Shown: positions 23,775-35,201 of the stretch, one piece after another | Numbering within the stretch: position 1 is the first letter of the stretch | How the letters are laid out: each line of letters begins with the position of its first letter | Assembly (NCBI RefSeq): GCF_954871325.1 | Contig: NC_088777.1 | Location: 46,973,366-47,037,365 of the forward strand | Length of the DNA: 64,000 bases | Direction: 5' to 3' | Source: Gordionus sp. m RMFG-2023 | Taxonomy: Eukaryota; Nematomorpha; Gordioida; Chordodea; Parachordodidae | The notes under the pieces: generated by a model | What the model was told of the DNA's origin: nothing | Database searches by the model: none | Seen by the model: the letters and a program-made list of their open reading frames with translations, nothing else | Translations under genes and position numbers: made by a program

Positions 23775-24887
23775 CATAGGCGTAGCCAGGGTCGGGGTGG
23801 ATAAGGGGAAATCCCCCCCCCCCTTCATAAATTTATCACTTTTTGTGATTTTAAGCTAATAATAAATATCCCCCTTAATCCTCCCCCTACACCCTGCCCC
23901 AAAAATGTATGCATATATCTTAAACAATAATTTGAAAGAAAGAATGAAGGTTGATTAAATTAAAACTATTTATCATAATTTATACATTTTTGGAAAAAAG
24001 CATTTATATATAAAAAAAGGAAACAAAAGTGTTTTTAAAGAACTGGAATATAAGCCAAAGATAAGTCTTAAGACAAAAATGAAATATATTATAATTATAA
24101 TAATAAATCCATAAAATTATTAAATAATATAATATATCAAATAGAATTTTTTATTAAGTGAGTAATTTTAATTTATTTATCTTAATAAAAGTAAAATATA
24201 ATTGCAAAACTATTGATAAAATTAAATCATAAATTAAATAAAAAATTAAAGCACAATACAAACAGTGAAATATTATATGTCGTATATTAACAGTATATCT
24301 AATTTTATCAATTATCATATGACAGTGAAACAATTTATACCAATATAGCAAATTATATATTTTACAGAAAACTATAAAATATTGATAAGGACATAAAGAC
24401 ATTTAGGATGAATAATATAAAGATTAATTTTTAATATCATTTTTTATTTAAAATAAATAAATAGATAGCGTTAAATAATTGGATGTAAATTGTTGCTATA
24501 TTTATTATCAAGAGCATTGATTAGTAAAATTTGTTAAATTTTAACTGTAATATATTCTATTTTACTTGTAAATTCTATATGATAGAGCAATATCAACTAT
24601 ATGTCTACTTACTTTTTATAAATAAATTTCTTATACTTGTTTGGAATAAATTATTACCATGCTTTTATAATAATATATATACAAGTAATTTATTATATTA
24701 TATATAAACTAATAAAAATATATTTCATATTTGTACCAGGCTTATTTTTTTATTAAAAATAACCTATCTTGTACAAATATTTTATGACTATATATAGACT
24801 AAGGTAACCCGACCGAAGGGTCTAGGGGCTTCGCTTCCAGACATTTTTTTATTTTACCCCCCTTAGGTAAATCCTGGCCACGCATAT
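23775..24887. mobile_element. DNA transposon with degenerate inverted ends, ~1.1 kb
   Basis: Left end cataggcgtagccaggg and right end tcctggccacgcatatg form an imperfect inverted repeat, followed inward by G-rich and C-rich runs respectively. The interior is very AT-rich with no transposase. The last ~120 bp are repeated downstream (next entry). Superfamily not assigned. Confidence 0.6.
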
Positions 24888-25166
24888 GTATATATCCATA
24901 TTTTTTCATATAATAAATTCGCATTAATATTCAAGTGAAATATTATATTTAATATTTGCGATTCTATCTTGTACAAATATTTTATGACTATATATAGACT
25001 AAGGTAACCCGACCGAAGGGTCTAGGGGCTTCGCTTCCAGATATTTTTTTACCCCCCCCCCCCCATTAGGTAAATCCTGGTCACACCTATGTATATAACC
25101 ATATTTTTTCATATAATAATTCGCATTAATACTCAAGTGAAATATTACATTCAATATTTGCGATTC
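24764..25166. repeat. 200-bp direct tandem duplication spanning the transposon right end
   Basis: Units 24764-24963 and 24964-25166 are nearly identical: ctatcttgtacaaatatttt...gaccgaagggtctaggggct...ggtaaatcctgg...caagtgaaatatta. The palindromic accgaagggt/gcttcgcttcc portion is conserved in both. The duplication contains the transposon terminus plus about 75 bp of flank, so it arose after insertion. Confidence 0.85.
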
Positions 25167-26125
25167 TGATCTATTTGAATAAAATTTTGTTTCAATTTTA
25201 ACCTGAGAAATTGGATGAATAGTATGACATTTTTGCGTTCCTAGCATTGTACGAGGTTTATTGAATCTCTCTTCTATAATTATTTGCTCTTATAATATAT
25301 GAGAAATCTATTCCTTAATAAATATAAATTATGGATCATCCAGGATAAAATCTTTCTTAGATTCTTGCGATAATAAGCATGTCTTTATAGATTAAATGGA
25401 TTGCAACATTTCGTTATTTTAACATTTCGTTATTTTAACATTTGTACATCCATCTGATTTCCAGATAGGTTAAATTATTTAAACTTTATCTGAATGAGAA
25501 ATAGAGATCGTTTTAAACAGTTTATGTAAAATAATATGCTCGTAAAATACAATCGATAATATGCCTAATGCAATATTCTTTTTTAACGCAGCTGTTATAC
25601 ACTATCGAGCTAATGAGACATTAGCTATAGTAGCTAAGCAAAGGTCTACAAAATGTAAAACATTTTTTAAGGATGATTATGAGTGGGGGGGGGGGGGAAC
25701 TAAAATTTATCATATTTCTTATATATTTTCATTAACCTTAAGAATTATATTTTTCAAACATTAGCGCCATATATTTTTTTCAATTTTCGATAAAAATCTA
25801 TATTTCGGAAGCAACGTTGCCATGTCTCCCCCCATCAGAGGGAGACTCCCGCAATTTTTTAGTTTACACGCAGACCTCTCTCTCCCGCAAAACTACGGCA
25901 ATTGGAAATGTCCAGCAAATATCTACTGCTATTTTTTGATGTCTCCCGCAATTTTTTTCAATAGTATTTGGAGATTATGCGTGGAAAGAACACTAAGAAT
26001 GGAAAGAGAAAAACGAGCACGTACTGTACTAGTCAGAACGATGGCCGGATTATACATATGTAGGCCAGAGGCGTTAGAGGGAATTAAATAGGCTAAACTA
26101 AAAGATCGCAAATTGAGGCAAATAA
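25167..26125. other. no gene seen; AT-rich with G/C runs
   Basis: Contains a short duplicated string 'catttcgttattttaa' at 25407-25440, a G12 run near 25684, and a 'ctctcccgcaa/tctcccgcaattttt' motif repeated near 25845-25955. The short plus-strand open frames here lack any recognisable motif or family-like composition. Confidence 0.4.
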
Positions 26126-26730
26126 AATGTGCATAATAGGAGGAAAAGCATGGCAAGATGGAGATAAAACTTTCAAATATATAGGAAAAAAGTTAAAAAT
26201 TGGACATCATCTATAGTAAGAGAAGGTCGGAGTGAGGTATCATTAAGGTTAAGGGATTTTGGGATGACATGAAACCGGATATCAAGGAGAGGTAAGAATG
26301 AAAGAACGGATGTGCAAATATTGGTGACTAGTAATGAATAAAGAGATAGAGAATGTCAGCAGAACCCGTATAGGATGCAATTCATTAACTCCGGTGCCAT
26401 AAAAAGATAATGTTTGATCGAAAACAACCTAGACTTGGGAACGCATACTATATGCACGCTGTTTATTATTCAAAGTGGGGGGAATATAAAGAGGTAAGAG
26501 GCTTAACGGCTCAGGTGGTATAAAAAACATTGAAGGAGCCTGAATAAATAAATCGAACGGGGTTCAAGCCTTTATCAGTAGACATTTCATGATTTTTATG
26601 CTTGATACTGTAGCAAAGCACATTTTATCATAGTATCACCCGAATTCAAATTGTCAGGCGGAGTGATGTAGAAGTGATCAAGAATTGATTAAGGAAATCA
26701 AAGGATAGTTGTGGAGAAATTTAGCTGGTA
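26126..26730 (+). mobile_element. Ty3/Gypsy fossil, integrase region
   Basis: Strongly decayed copy of the same sequence as 48337-49130, recognisable from shared DNA such as 'gcatggcaagatgga' and 'tcaaatatatag'. It covers the zinc-binding and early catalytic part of a Ty3/Gypsy integrase. No LTRs were identified. Broken in many places; old. Confidence 0.6.
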
Positions 26731-26904
26731 GTAACATTCAGCGTCTACATGACAGTATATTTACTGGATGCAAACCCCTTCAAAAATATATATCTACCCC
26801 CCTATATACCAAAAAATTATCTATAAATAATTAAAAATCGAATGGAATTTTTTCTAGATTACTATAGCCTACCCCCTACCACCTACCCCTTACCCTTCAA
26901 CCGG

Positions 26905-27519
26905 ATAAGAATTTAAATTTTTTGGGAAAGAAGATACGCATGTGAAGTCCCAAATTAAGGATTTCCCAAAAGACCAAGGCACGGAAGTTAAGCCATCAGG
27001 TCTTAAGCCATCATCTTACGATAAATTTGTAGGCTCCAGGATGTTTGGTATTCGGGCCCTGGTAAGAGAACGGCTAATAGCTAAATTATATGCTGCATGC
27101 CTTGCATGCCTGCCTTGACTATATATACAATTTAGACCATGTCTCCCTTTGGAGTCAACTAATGTTTTACATTTGATGCATGTATGTGGTTGAACAATGT
27201 TACATCCAAGTCGATGGCCTATGGCAACTCTTAATTGTTCATCTGATAAGAGGTTACTTAGGTTACGACTTGGTAATGCTTCCAACCATTCATAACCACT
27301 AGTACAGTCAGCATTCTGTAATAGTTGAATATACTCCAAAGGGGGGTTTGATGAGATTATTTTAAAAAATTTTTTAATTAAAGGTTCGAAAATAGATTGG
27401 TGTGTTAAGATCGTGGGTAAGACAGCTTCAGGTGGAGCTAAAGATACCCAGGCTGTCAAGGCTGAGTTTAAAAGGTTATCTTTAGGAGAGATAAAAGATA
27501 TCATGGCGTTATTCATCAA
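26905..27519 (-). pseudogene. LINE C-terminal zinc/endonuclease region
   Basis: Begins in the linker (ISFISPKDNLLNSALTAW), then QLRVAIGHRLG, CIKCKTLVDSKGRHGLNC, the GRHARHAAYNLAISRSL helix, and, after one stop, [20 protein letters not shown] followed by IWDFTC. The spacing C-x2-C-x9-H-x3-C, then R-H-x2-R-H, then RPD-x15-D is what one expects of a restriction-like LINE endonuclease. A structure-based comparison is needed to be sure. Confidence 0.65.
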
Positions 27520-27709
27520 ACGATGCCAAAAATGAGGAAAGAGATAGAAGGTTTAAAGGATATAAATCTAAACCACCCATTTTGAGGGTAATTGTGAGAA
27601 ACCCCAATTAAAATCTTCCAATTTAATATTTAAAATATTTTCTAATAAGCTTCTAAAAAATTCATGAACACGATTAATAATTTCAATATTTAAAAAAAAG
27701 GAAGAAGAT

Positions 27710-28858
27710 CTAAAAATATGTACAATCTTTGGTAAAAATAAATATTTTTTTTAAAAGAAAAAAGCTCTGGTGTGAAGGAATTTCGTTTAAAATAGTTTCA
27801 AGACCTGATAAGCCTTCGAAAAATTTTTCCACGAACACCTCACAGTTGGAAAAACTGCTTAAAGGTGAACCTAGAAGATTAATTTCACTTTTTTTGATGA
27901 TTTTAAACCCTTGGACTTTGAGAGTATTTGAATTTAAAAAGCATATTTCCCATTTAGCTTTATTTAGAGTAAGGCCTATGTTTAGAGAATTCTTCTCTAT
28001 ATAATCTATCGCTGCAAGAATATTTTTAGAAGGTCCGCAAATGGTACCATCATCTAGATACCATATGTTTAAATCTAAATTAAAAGAGGATTTTAGACAA
28101 TGAACTAGGTTATGTATACCTAAACTAAAGATCAGAGGGCCCAAAGGATCTCCTTGTTGAATACCTTCGTCAGAAGGAATTGTATATTCCCCGAATTTGA
28201 GAGGGGTTCTACAGCCATAAGACTGTTCAATAAATCTTGCATAAACTGGGAATTTTTCATAAAAAATGTTCAAAAATGTTTTTCTGGATAAAGAATTAAA
28301 AGCATTTTTAAAAACAAGCTTACAGACTACGGCGTCTGGAGGAGGATCTTCGATATATATGCGAAGAGAGTGAGCGGCTATTTCGCATCCCCCTTTGGTA
28401 CCAAAGCCTAGTTGATATGTTTGGAACATTTTTGAAGCATCAGGTTTGATGCGCTCAACGATTATCTTAGCTAAAAGTCTCCTAAAAAAAGACCCTATTG
28501 CAATTGGCCGAACTTCACCATCAGGCTTAGAAAAAGCAATTAATCTTGCGCCAAAAATAATTTTGTGAATTTGACTAGGTAAATCATTGTTAAATATATT
28601 TTCACTAAGTATTATCATTGAATTTACAAATGAATCTTGATAAGGATTTTTAGGGTTAATTAAAAATTGGAAATAAGAGGGGCGAAAACCGTCAATTCCC
28701 CCTGCAGAGTTTTTATTAAAAGATAAAACTGTTTTAATTAATTCTTCCTTACCTATTTCGATTAAATTAGATTTTATAGGGATGGGGAGATCTTCAGGAA
28801 AAGCCTGAGGGTGCAATTCTTTTAATAAAGTAAAAGTATGTTCATCAAATGGAGCCAA
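27710..28858 (-). pseudogene. reverse transcriptase of the second LINE
   Basis: About 380 codons open. Motifs: GGIDGFRPSYFQFL, ARLIAFSKPDGEVRPIAIGS, YQLGFGTKGGCEIAAHSL, motif A VCKLVFKNAFNSL, motif B GIQQGDPLGPLIFSLGI, motif C IWYLDDGTICG, then NKAKWEI. In motif A the first catalytic aspartate (KLDF in relatives) is Val, so even this long frame would not be active. Mean substitution looks lower than in the RTE-like LINE at 4190, implying a younger copy. Confidence 0.88.
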
Positions 28859-29754
28859 TTTATCATTAGATGAAGCTAATTTAAGAGCTCCACATACGTC
28901 CCCTTGGTCTATTTTTTTTGATATAATTTTACATTTATGGGCAAAATCAGATGGCCCTTACATCAGGAACGTAATTTTCCATTTCTAAATCATAAAAATG
29001 GTTTATTTTATATTTTATACTTTCATGCAAAATAGTTTTTTTATTTTTATCTTTAGGTTTAATTAAGACTTTAAAAGGAAAGGTTAAAAGATTCTCCCAA
29101 GCTTTAAGGGAATTTAAATTTGAATTAACTTCCATAATAAGTGTTGTTAAAAAATTAGAAATTAAAGACCTTGATTTAAGGGGTAGGTGGATTAAGGTTG
29201 GTGGTTTTTCCCACTTTAAAAAATTATCATAAAAATCAGGATAAAAATTTTGTATTACAATGGGGGTTGATTCAATTTTGTTGTACAAAATTTCATTTGA
29301 AGGGGGGTTTACCAGAGTTTATACATGGTTTTGACCTGGGCCCATGTTTAAAAAAACAAATAGCTTGGGTCAAGGTTATATTTCTATGGCAGGCATTACA
29401 AATGCTTGACATATTAGAAGAATAAAAATAAAAAAAAGGAGAAGAGGGTAGGGGGTATGTATGAATGAATAACTTTTCAAAAATATTATTTTTTTAAAAA
29501 AAAAAAAAAATAAATAAATAAATAAAAGTTATAAAATTAAATTGAAAATTTAAATTTTGTTGTGTTAAGAATAATTGAGTAATGTTTAAATAAAAATTTA
29601 TATTTTAAAAAATATAATACAAACTAACTTAAAATCTATATTTTTGAAAAATATATATTAAAATTTGAGGTTTAGATGATTGTGGAATTTTGGAATGTTT
29701 AAAAATATTTTTAAAATCAAGTAGATAAATTAACTTAAAACTATATATGATTGA

Positions 29755-30065
29755 GATAAGTATTTTCATCATTGATTGAATCAAAGACATCTTGGTGGTA
29801 TGTTAGTGTTGAGCAAGCCACAATGTTCTTGTATTAATGATTGTTGTGCAGGAATATCATTGATTGAATCAAAGAAATCTTGGTGGTAAGTTGAAGCCAC
29901 AATAAAGTTCTTGTATTATGATTGTTGTGCAGCAATATCTATTTAAAACTATATTTGATTGAGATAAGTTTCATCGTTGATTGAATCAAAGAAATCTTGG
30001 TGGTAAGTTACTGTTGAGCAAGTCACTATAATGTTATAATATTAATGATTGTTGTGCAGCGATAT
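29755..30065. repeat. minisatellite-like repeat, about three ~100-bp units
   Basis: Units begin near 29766, 29856 and 29972. Each contains 'ttgattgaatcaaaga(a/c)atcttggtggta', 'gttgagcaag(c/t)cac' (shortened in the second) and 'atgattgttgtgcag'. The first and third are preceded by 'gattgagataag'. No coding content. It sits about 270 bp left of duplicated block A. Confidence 0.8.
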
Positions 30066-30571
30066 ATAAAATGGCGTGTAAGGGTTAGGTTATTATGTTT
30101 AAAGTCAAAGGGATTGCCAGATATTGGGAAGGATTAAAATACTAAAATACCAATGTCATTTAACAAGGTAGGAAGGAATTTTGGTTGAGATATGCTGATT
30201 GTTGTGTTAAAATTTCAGGTCGGAATATAAGAATCAAAATTTTGAGTAATTGGTTATATTTTAAAATTATGTAGGTATGATAATAAATGAATGATTCATG
30301 TTGTTAATATAATTGTTAATATATTAAAAATAAAATTCAAATAACGGAATCAAGAGATTAAAATTTTAATTTAGGAGTACAATTCATCAGTAAAAAAAAA
30401 TTGGAAATCTCAAGTTTTACTATAAAATTTAAAAAAATAAAACTAAAAAAAAAATATATAAATAGTAAAACGTGATAATGAGATGATCCGTTGTTGTATT
30501 TGGAATATTATTTTTATTATAATTATTCCTAATCTTATCCTTCCTACAGAGAGATAATATCAAATGGATGG

Positions 30572-30823
30572 TTTTGCGAAAGTAGAACCATTATTTTCAT
30601 TTATTTATTTCTATACTTCTATACAATATTCATATGATACAACAACATAATTAGAAGATGGCGATTATAATTATACGATAATGGATAAGTGTGTACATAA
30701 TACATTAGGAAGTTAAACAACACCTATTATATTAATCGTAAATATATATATATAATCATATCCAATTGGCAAATATAATATACAATATAATAAAATATTA
30801 GACTCGATTACTTCTTTATTACA
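30572..30823 (-). repeat. 3' LTR of the Ty3/Gypsy element
   Basis: 252 bp. On the element's strand it begins tgtaataaagaagtaatcga and ends ctttcgcaaaa. Nearly identical to 34950-35201. Confidence 0.93.
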
Positions 30824-30850
30824 TTTCCCCCTACGTTAATTGAGAGATGT

Positions 30851-33800
30851 CTAAATCTCTTCAATCATTCGTTTCAGGGGCTTATGTATCCGATCTCGCC
30901 TTGGGGCCTCACACTCTCTTTGATCGCTGTCAGCGATCACGTGCTCCGTCGTATCTGCTATCAAACGGTCTCTTGATTGGTCAGCATGTTTCCGTATTAC
31001 ACGATCTGGGGTCTTGACTACATAGGAATATAATCCATTTCTATCCTGAATCACTCCTTCTCTCCAACCCTTAGTGGTTTCATTCCTTACCCATACATGC
31101 TGGCCAACATCAAATTCCCTAAAATTGGAATGTGTATCACGTTCTTGATTTTGTTTATCCTTGGCTTTATCAATCTCCTTTCCCACCTCTGGTCTAGCCC
31201 AGTCGAGATTAGTTCTTATTTGACGACCGAACATAATTTTCGCTGGTGACCTACCCGTCGAACTATGTTCTCCCAGCCTATACGCTGCTACCGTTTGAGT
31301 CATCGCCTCTTGTGGGTCATTAATTGATTCTCGACTGGCATAATACCTCCCTTTTAAAGTTCGAATGGTTCGTTCCGCCTGCCCATTTGTCTTCGGGTGG
31401 TACGGCGTTGAGCGAATGTGGCAAATGTTGTTTTCTTCACAAAATCGCTTAAATTCTATTGAAATAAATTGAGGTTCATTATCTGTTACAATGCTTTTAG
31501 GTACCCCAACGGTAGCAAACCACTTCTTTAATCTCGTTATCATCTCCTTCGCCAATGTGTTTTTCATCAGATCTACCTCAACCCATTTTGAGTATGAATC
31601 TACTCCCACTAGCCAATATAAAGAGTCAACCGGTCCCGCAAAATCTAGATGTATACGCTCCCATACCTCTTTAGTACAATTCCATGAGTCTAGTGGTAAT
31701 TCCATTACGTTTGGTCGATTTTTCTGACATCCAACACACAGCTTTATATACTGTTCTATGTCCTCTTCGCACTTCGGCCACCAAAAATACAACCGGAAAA
31801 TAGATTTCATCGCGTTTATTCCCGGATGTCCCCGATGTAGTGTTTCTAACACTGAATTCCTAAGTTTCATAAGGATTATCAATCTACCATTTCGTTCAAC
31901 TATTCCCCTGTCTACTGTTAATTCCTCTCGTTGGGTGTAAAAAATTACTAACTCCGGCTCTTCTTTCCGATTAAAACCTCTCCACCCTTGCTCAATATGT
32001 TGTGCCACACGCTTTAATATTGAATCTTTAGTTGAATACTTGCGCAGGTTTCCCTCTGAGACCTGCATATCCTCTAAGTTTACGTTCCGAATTGCCAATG
32101 CATGCTTGGTATCCCGATTAGGTATGATATCGTGGAGCGGTAGCCTAGATAAGGCGTCTGCTATAACATTCTCCCGACCAGATCTATATTCCACGCTAAA
32201 GTCGTAAGCGGCCATCTTCCAGGCCCAACGTGTCAGACGATTGTTCGATATCTTTGGCAGATCCCTCTTTTCCCCGAACAACCCTTCCAAGGGTTTATGG
32301 TCTGTCCGAAGTTTAAATTTTCGACCGTAGATAAAATTGTGGAATTTTTCTATTCCAAATAACAATGCCCTCGCTTCTTTATCGATAGGCGCATAATGTT
32401 TCTCCGACTGTAACAACGTCCGAGACGCGAATGCTATGGGTTTTTCCCCGTTTTGTGAAACCTTATGAAGTAAAACAGCCCCCAGTCCTGTATCTGACGC
32501 GTCACACTCCATAATCAACGGTAATTGAGCATTATACGGCGATAAGGTTTCTTCCGCTGATAACAATGTCTTAACCTTATCGAAAGCCTCCTGCTCTACA
32601 TTAGTCCAACACCATGGTACTTTTACACTAGTCAATCGATGTAACACAGCTGCTTTACTATGAAGATTGGGAATGAACCGTTCATGATATGTGACAAGCC
32701 CAAGAAATGAACGTAACTGATGAACATTTTTGGGGTTAGGCGCGGCCTGGATTGCTTTAACTTTCTCTTCGCTTGGATGTACCCCATTTTGGTCGATAAC
32801 TATACCTAAAAATGAAACAGATTTCCGTAGAAATTGAACCTTTTCAAATTTAGCTTTGAGGCCGGCTTCCTGTAGCCTTTCGAGTACTATTTTTAAATTA
32901 GCCAGGTGTTCGGCGTCATTTTCGCCGGAGATAATTACATCGTCCAAATACACTCCAGTCATCGGGCAATCTTTCAAAACATTGTCCATGTAACGCTGGA
33001 AAATAGTTGGTGCGCACGAAAGCCCAAACGGCATCCTTCGGTATCGAAAATATCCTTTATGTGTTGAGATGACCAAATATTCTTGGGACTCTGGCTCATC
33101 GGCCATTTGTAGATACGCGTCCTTTAAATCTATCACCGTAAAACGGTTCCCCCCCTGAATCTTAACCAATAAGTCATCCAGTGTAGGAATAACGTGATGA
33201 TCATATAATAGATGGGGATTTAGACTCATTTTGAAATCTGCGCAAATACGAATCTCGCCATTGTTTTTTCTGACATTTACTGTTGGGGTTGCCCATGGCA
33301 CCCTAGTTATAGAGGAATCGATGGGCTCCAAAATCTCAGCAGCCACAAGGCGATCTAGTTCTAGTTCAACCGTTCTGCGTAACGGAAATGGCACTCGACG
33401 AGCTGGAAACGATTTTGGAACAGCCGTATCTTTTAATTGAAGTCGCACCGCGTAATTACGTATCAACCCCGGTTTGTCGTCAAAAACAGCTTTAAACTGT
33501 TTAGTTAACAAATGCCCCATTGAGTCTTCCGTTAGTGACATCCTCGATCCGTGTGAACATCGATTGTATTCGAACGGCCCATCGAGGCTTTGGCCCGCGG
33601 GGGCACCGAATGTATTCGAGCGGCCCATCGGGCCATCGTTGGTTTGGTGGCAACTTGATGCTATTGTTTCTCTATTCGTTTTGAGAACCTGTTGTTTGCT
33701 TACCTGTCTCGGTAACTCAAACCCAAATGCTAAAATCCATGGCAACCCAAATTGAGGTAAATCATTTGACTTTATTATAATAACTGATAAATTGCAAATT

Positions 33801-34408
33801 TCCTTCCCCACTTGCACACGAACCATGGCTTCACCCATAAGATCCAAAGGCTTATCTCCATAGGCTGCTAATGGGTTTGTGGAAGATGTTAATGGTTTGC
33901 CAATTTTCTCCCAAATATTCAATCCTATAATCGAGGCTTGTGCTCCTGTATCATAATCAAAAGTGACACTAAGTCCATTTATTTTGGCTGTGATCTTAGC
34001 CCTTTTATTTAATCCCCTTGTCCAGAGATTATTAATTGAATCACTTGAGTGAAAATGTGGTTTCACTGAGTTTAAATTGCGATATACAAGCTTACTAAGG
34101 CAACATGTTGCGAAATGTCCTGTTCTCTGGCACTTAAAACATGTTTTGTCTTTAGCTGGGCATAAATATCTTTCATGCCAGCCGGCACAATTCTCCCATT
34201 TATTATCGTAAAACCTGTTATTAGGCTTCCTATAATAATTATCTCTTATAACACACTCTCGTGAATTAGGCATTTTATGTTTGCCATCTTGCGGTCTGAC
34301 ACTATTTACCAAGTCTTTCTTGAAAGTCATTTCGTTTTGAGCATTTTCTGTTGCCGTGGCCATATCTAGCACGAACTGGAACATCAGGGGCTTTTTGTTC
34401 GCATCCAA
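30851..34408 (-). CDS. Pol polyprotein of the Ty3/Gypsy element
   Basis: About 1185 codons in one frame. In order: a CCHC zinc knuckle (CFKCQRTGHFATCC) near residue 90-105, protease with FDYDTGAQ, reverse transcriptase with the YLDDVIIS active site, RNase H with ECDASDTGLGAV, integrase zinc-binding HHCC domain, and a catalytic core with IHLDFAG and VTDNEPQF, ending in a basic C-terminal region. It serves replication and insertion of the element. It looks whole. The knuckle normally belongs to Gag, so the Gag-Pol boundary here lies close to a frame change. Confidence 0.9.
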   Translation of the reverse strand: MDANKKPLMFQFVLDMATATENAQNEMTFKKDLVNSVRPQDGKHKMPNSRECVIRDNYYRKPNNRFYDNKWENCAGWHERYLCPAKDKTCFKCQRTGHFATCCLSKLVYRNLNSVKPHFHSSDSINNLWTRGLNKRAKITAKINGLSVTFDYDTGAQASIIGLNIWEKIGKPLTSSTNPLAAYGDKPLDLMGEAMVRVQVGKEICNLSVIIIKSNDLPQFGLPWILAFGFELPRQVSKQQVLKTNRETIASSCHQTNDGPMGRSNTFGAPAGQSLDGPFEYNRCSHGSRMSLTEDSMGHLLTKQFKAVFDDKPGLIRNYAVRLQLKDTAVPKSFPARRVPFPLRRTVELELDRLVAAEILEPIDSSITRVPWATPTVNVRKNNGEIRICADFKMSLNPHLLYDHHVIPTLDDLLVKIQGGNRFTVIDLKDAYLQMADEPESQEYLVISTHKGYFRYRRMPFGLSCAPTIFQRYMDNVLKDCPMTGVYLDDVIISGENDAEHLANLKIVLERLQEAGLKAKFEKVQFLRKSVSFLGIVIDQNGVHPSEEKVKAIQAAPNPKNVHQLRSFLGLVTYHERFIPNLHSKAAVLHRLTSVKVPWCWTNVEQEAFDKVKTLLSAEETLSPYNAQLPLIMECDASDTGLGAVLLHKVSQNGEKPIAFASRTLLQSEKHYAPIDKEARALLFGIEKFHNFIYGRKFKLRTDHKPLEGLFGEKRDLPKISNNRLTRWAWKMAAYDFSVEYRSGRENVIADALSRLPLHDIIPNRDTKHALAIRNVNLEDMQVSEGNLRKYSTKDSILKRVAQHIEQGWRGFNRKEEPELVIFYTQREELTVDRGIVERNGRLIILMKLRNSVLETLHRGHPGINAMKSIFRLYFWWPKCEEDIEQYIKLCVGCQKNRPNVMELPLDSWNCTKEVWERIHLDFAGPVDSLYWLVGVDSYSKWVEVDLMKNTLAKEMITRLKKWFATVGVPKSIVTDNEPQFISIEFKRFCEENNICHIRSTPYHPKTNGQAERTIRTLKGRYYASRESINDPQEAMTQTVAAYRLGEHSSTGRSPAKIMFGRQIRTNLDWARPEVGKEIDKAKDKQNQERDTHSNFREFDVGQHVWVRNETTKGWREGVIQDRNGLYSYVVKTPDRVIRKHADQSRDRLIADTTEHVIADSDQRECEAPRRDRIHKPLKRMIEEI

Positions 34409-34410
34409 TG

Positions 34411-34812
34411 CTAGAGATATTTAGTCCTAAGTTCAATTTCAAGACCTGGTAGATCTATACCCGCGACTAATTGATCTCTTAACCGGCCGTCAACTTCTGA
34501 CGGCGTAAAACAACACGCTTTCGCAGTTATTTTGATTCTATTAGCAAATTCTCCAATTGGTTCATTCTCATTTCTAATTAACCTTATGAAGTCTAATCTA
34601 CTACCGAAAATGGTTTTATTCTTCTCAAAAATATGTAGCGAGACACTCCTTATCTTATTAAATTTAGTCGTTAGAATGGTTTCAGGAAATAAATATTGTT
34701 CGAGAATGTCAATGCCTTCAGCGCCAAAACTCACCATTAACAGGTCCTTATTTTCTTGATCGGTCGGTGTCCAGTTCTTAAGTCTTAACGTTGCGCCCAA
34801 AATTGGAACCAA
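34411..34812 (-). CDS. Gag (capsid) region of the Ty3/Gypsy element
   Basis: About 130 codons, with no ATG at the open end. The pattern LEQYLFPETI..., FGSRLDFIRLIRNENEPIGE and FANRIKITAKACCF...LRDQLVAGI is that of Ty3/Gypsy capsid proteins (retrotrans_gag type). It lies immediately before Pol in another frame. The element appears slightly damaged in the Gag region. Confidence 0.8.
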   Translation of the reverse strand: MVPILGATLRLKNWTPTDQENKDLLMVSFGAEGIDILEQYLFPETILTTKFNKIRSVSLHIFEKNKTIFGSRLDFIRLIRNENEPIGEFANRIKITAKACCFTPSEVDGRLRDQLVAGIDLPGLEIELRTKYL

Positions 34813-34949
34813 CGTTGTATTGAAGAATTAATTTGATATTTTTCTAATTTATCAATTATACTAGTATTTTTGGCCTGAGGCATAATTTATAAAATTAATA
34901 ACTATTTTCTTACTTGTTTTAATTAGAATATTATCCTCCTCGTCGTCAA

Positions 34950-35201
34950 TTTTGCGAAAGTAGAACCATTATTTTCATTTATTTATTTCTATACTTCTAT
35001 ACAATATTCATATGATACAACCACATAATCAGAAGATGGCGATTATAGTTATACGATAATGGATAAGTGTGTACATAATACATTAGGAAGTTAAACAACA
35101 CCTATTATATTAATCGTAAATATATATATATAATCATATCCAATTGGCAAATATAATATACAATATAATAAAATATTAGACTAGATTACTTCTTTACTAC
35201 A
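34950..35201 (-). repeat. 5' LTR of the Ty3/Gypsy element
   Basis: 252 bp, the partner of 30572-30823. It is followed outward by the target-site copy gatggt at 35202-35207. Confidence 0.93.

Larger units (their letters stand above)
26890..29412 (-). mobile_element. LINE with C-terminal restriction-like endonuclease, decayed
   Basis: Minus-strand order: start codon at 29412 with MSSICNACH...HGPRSKPC (Cys/His finger), N-terminal region KAWENLLTFPFKVL, a KIDQGDVCGALKLASSNDKL motif, reverse transcriptase (28858-27710), then a thumb/linker region and a C-terminal CxxC...HGLNC, GRHARH, LRPDGLT...LIWDFTC arrangement ending at a stop at 26890. The CCHC, RHxxH and RPD...D series resembles the PD-(D/E)xK endonuclease of R2-superfamily LINEs. 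That assignment is inference. Three to five breaks (frame changes near 29290, 28940 and 27700-27520, and a stop before DDGLRPDG) make it inactive. No upstream APE endonuclease is present. Confidence 0.78.
30572..35201 (-). mobile_element. Ty3/Gypsy LTR retrotransposon, nearly whole, young
   Basis: Two 252-bp LTRs (30572-30823 and 34950-35201) differ at about five positions, so the insertion is recent. A 5-6 bp target duplication gatgg(t) flanks it (30567-30571 and 35202-35206). Read on the minus strand, each LTR starts with TGTA. A polypurine tract (gtagggggaaa) directly precedes the 3' LTR. Internal parts in order: Gag, zinc knuckle, aspartic protease, reverse transcriptase, RNase H, integrase. 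Pol is one long open frame. The Gag region shows a small number of frame discontinuities; some may reflect frameshifting of the kind the family uses. The polymerase order and integrase place it in Ty3/Gypsy, possibly near the Mag group. The matching site in block B (about 56176) is empty. Confidence 0.95.

Noticed and set aside
25822-26156. Open frames on both strands near 26000
   Set aside because: No motif, no conservation evidence, and overlap with a decayed Gypsy fragment.
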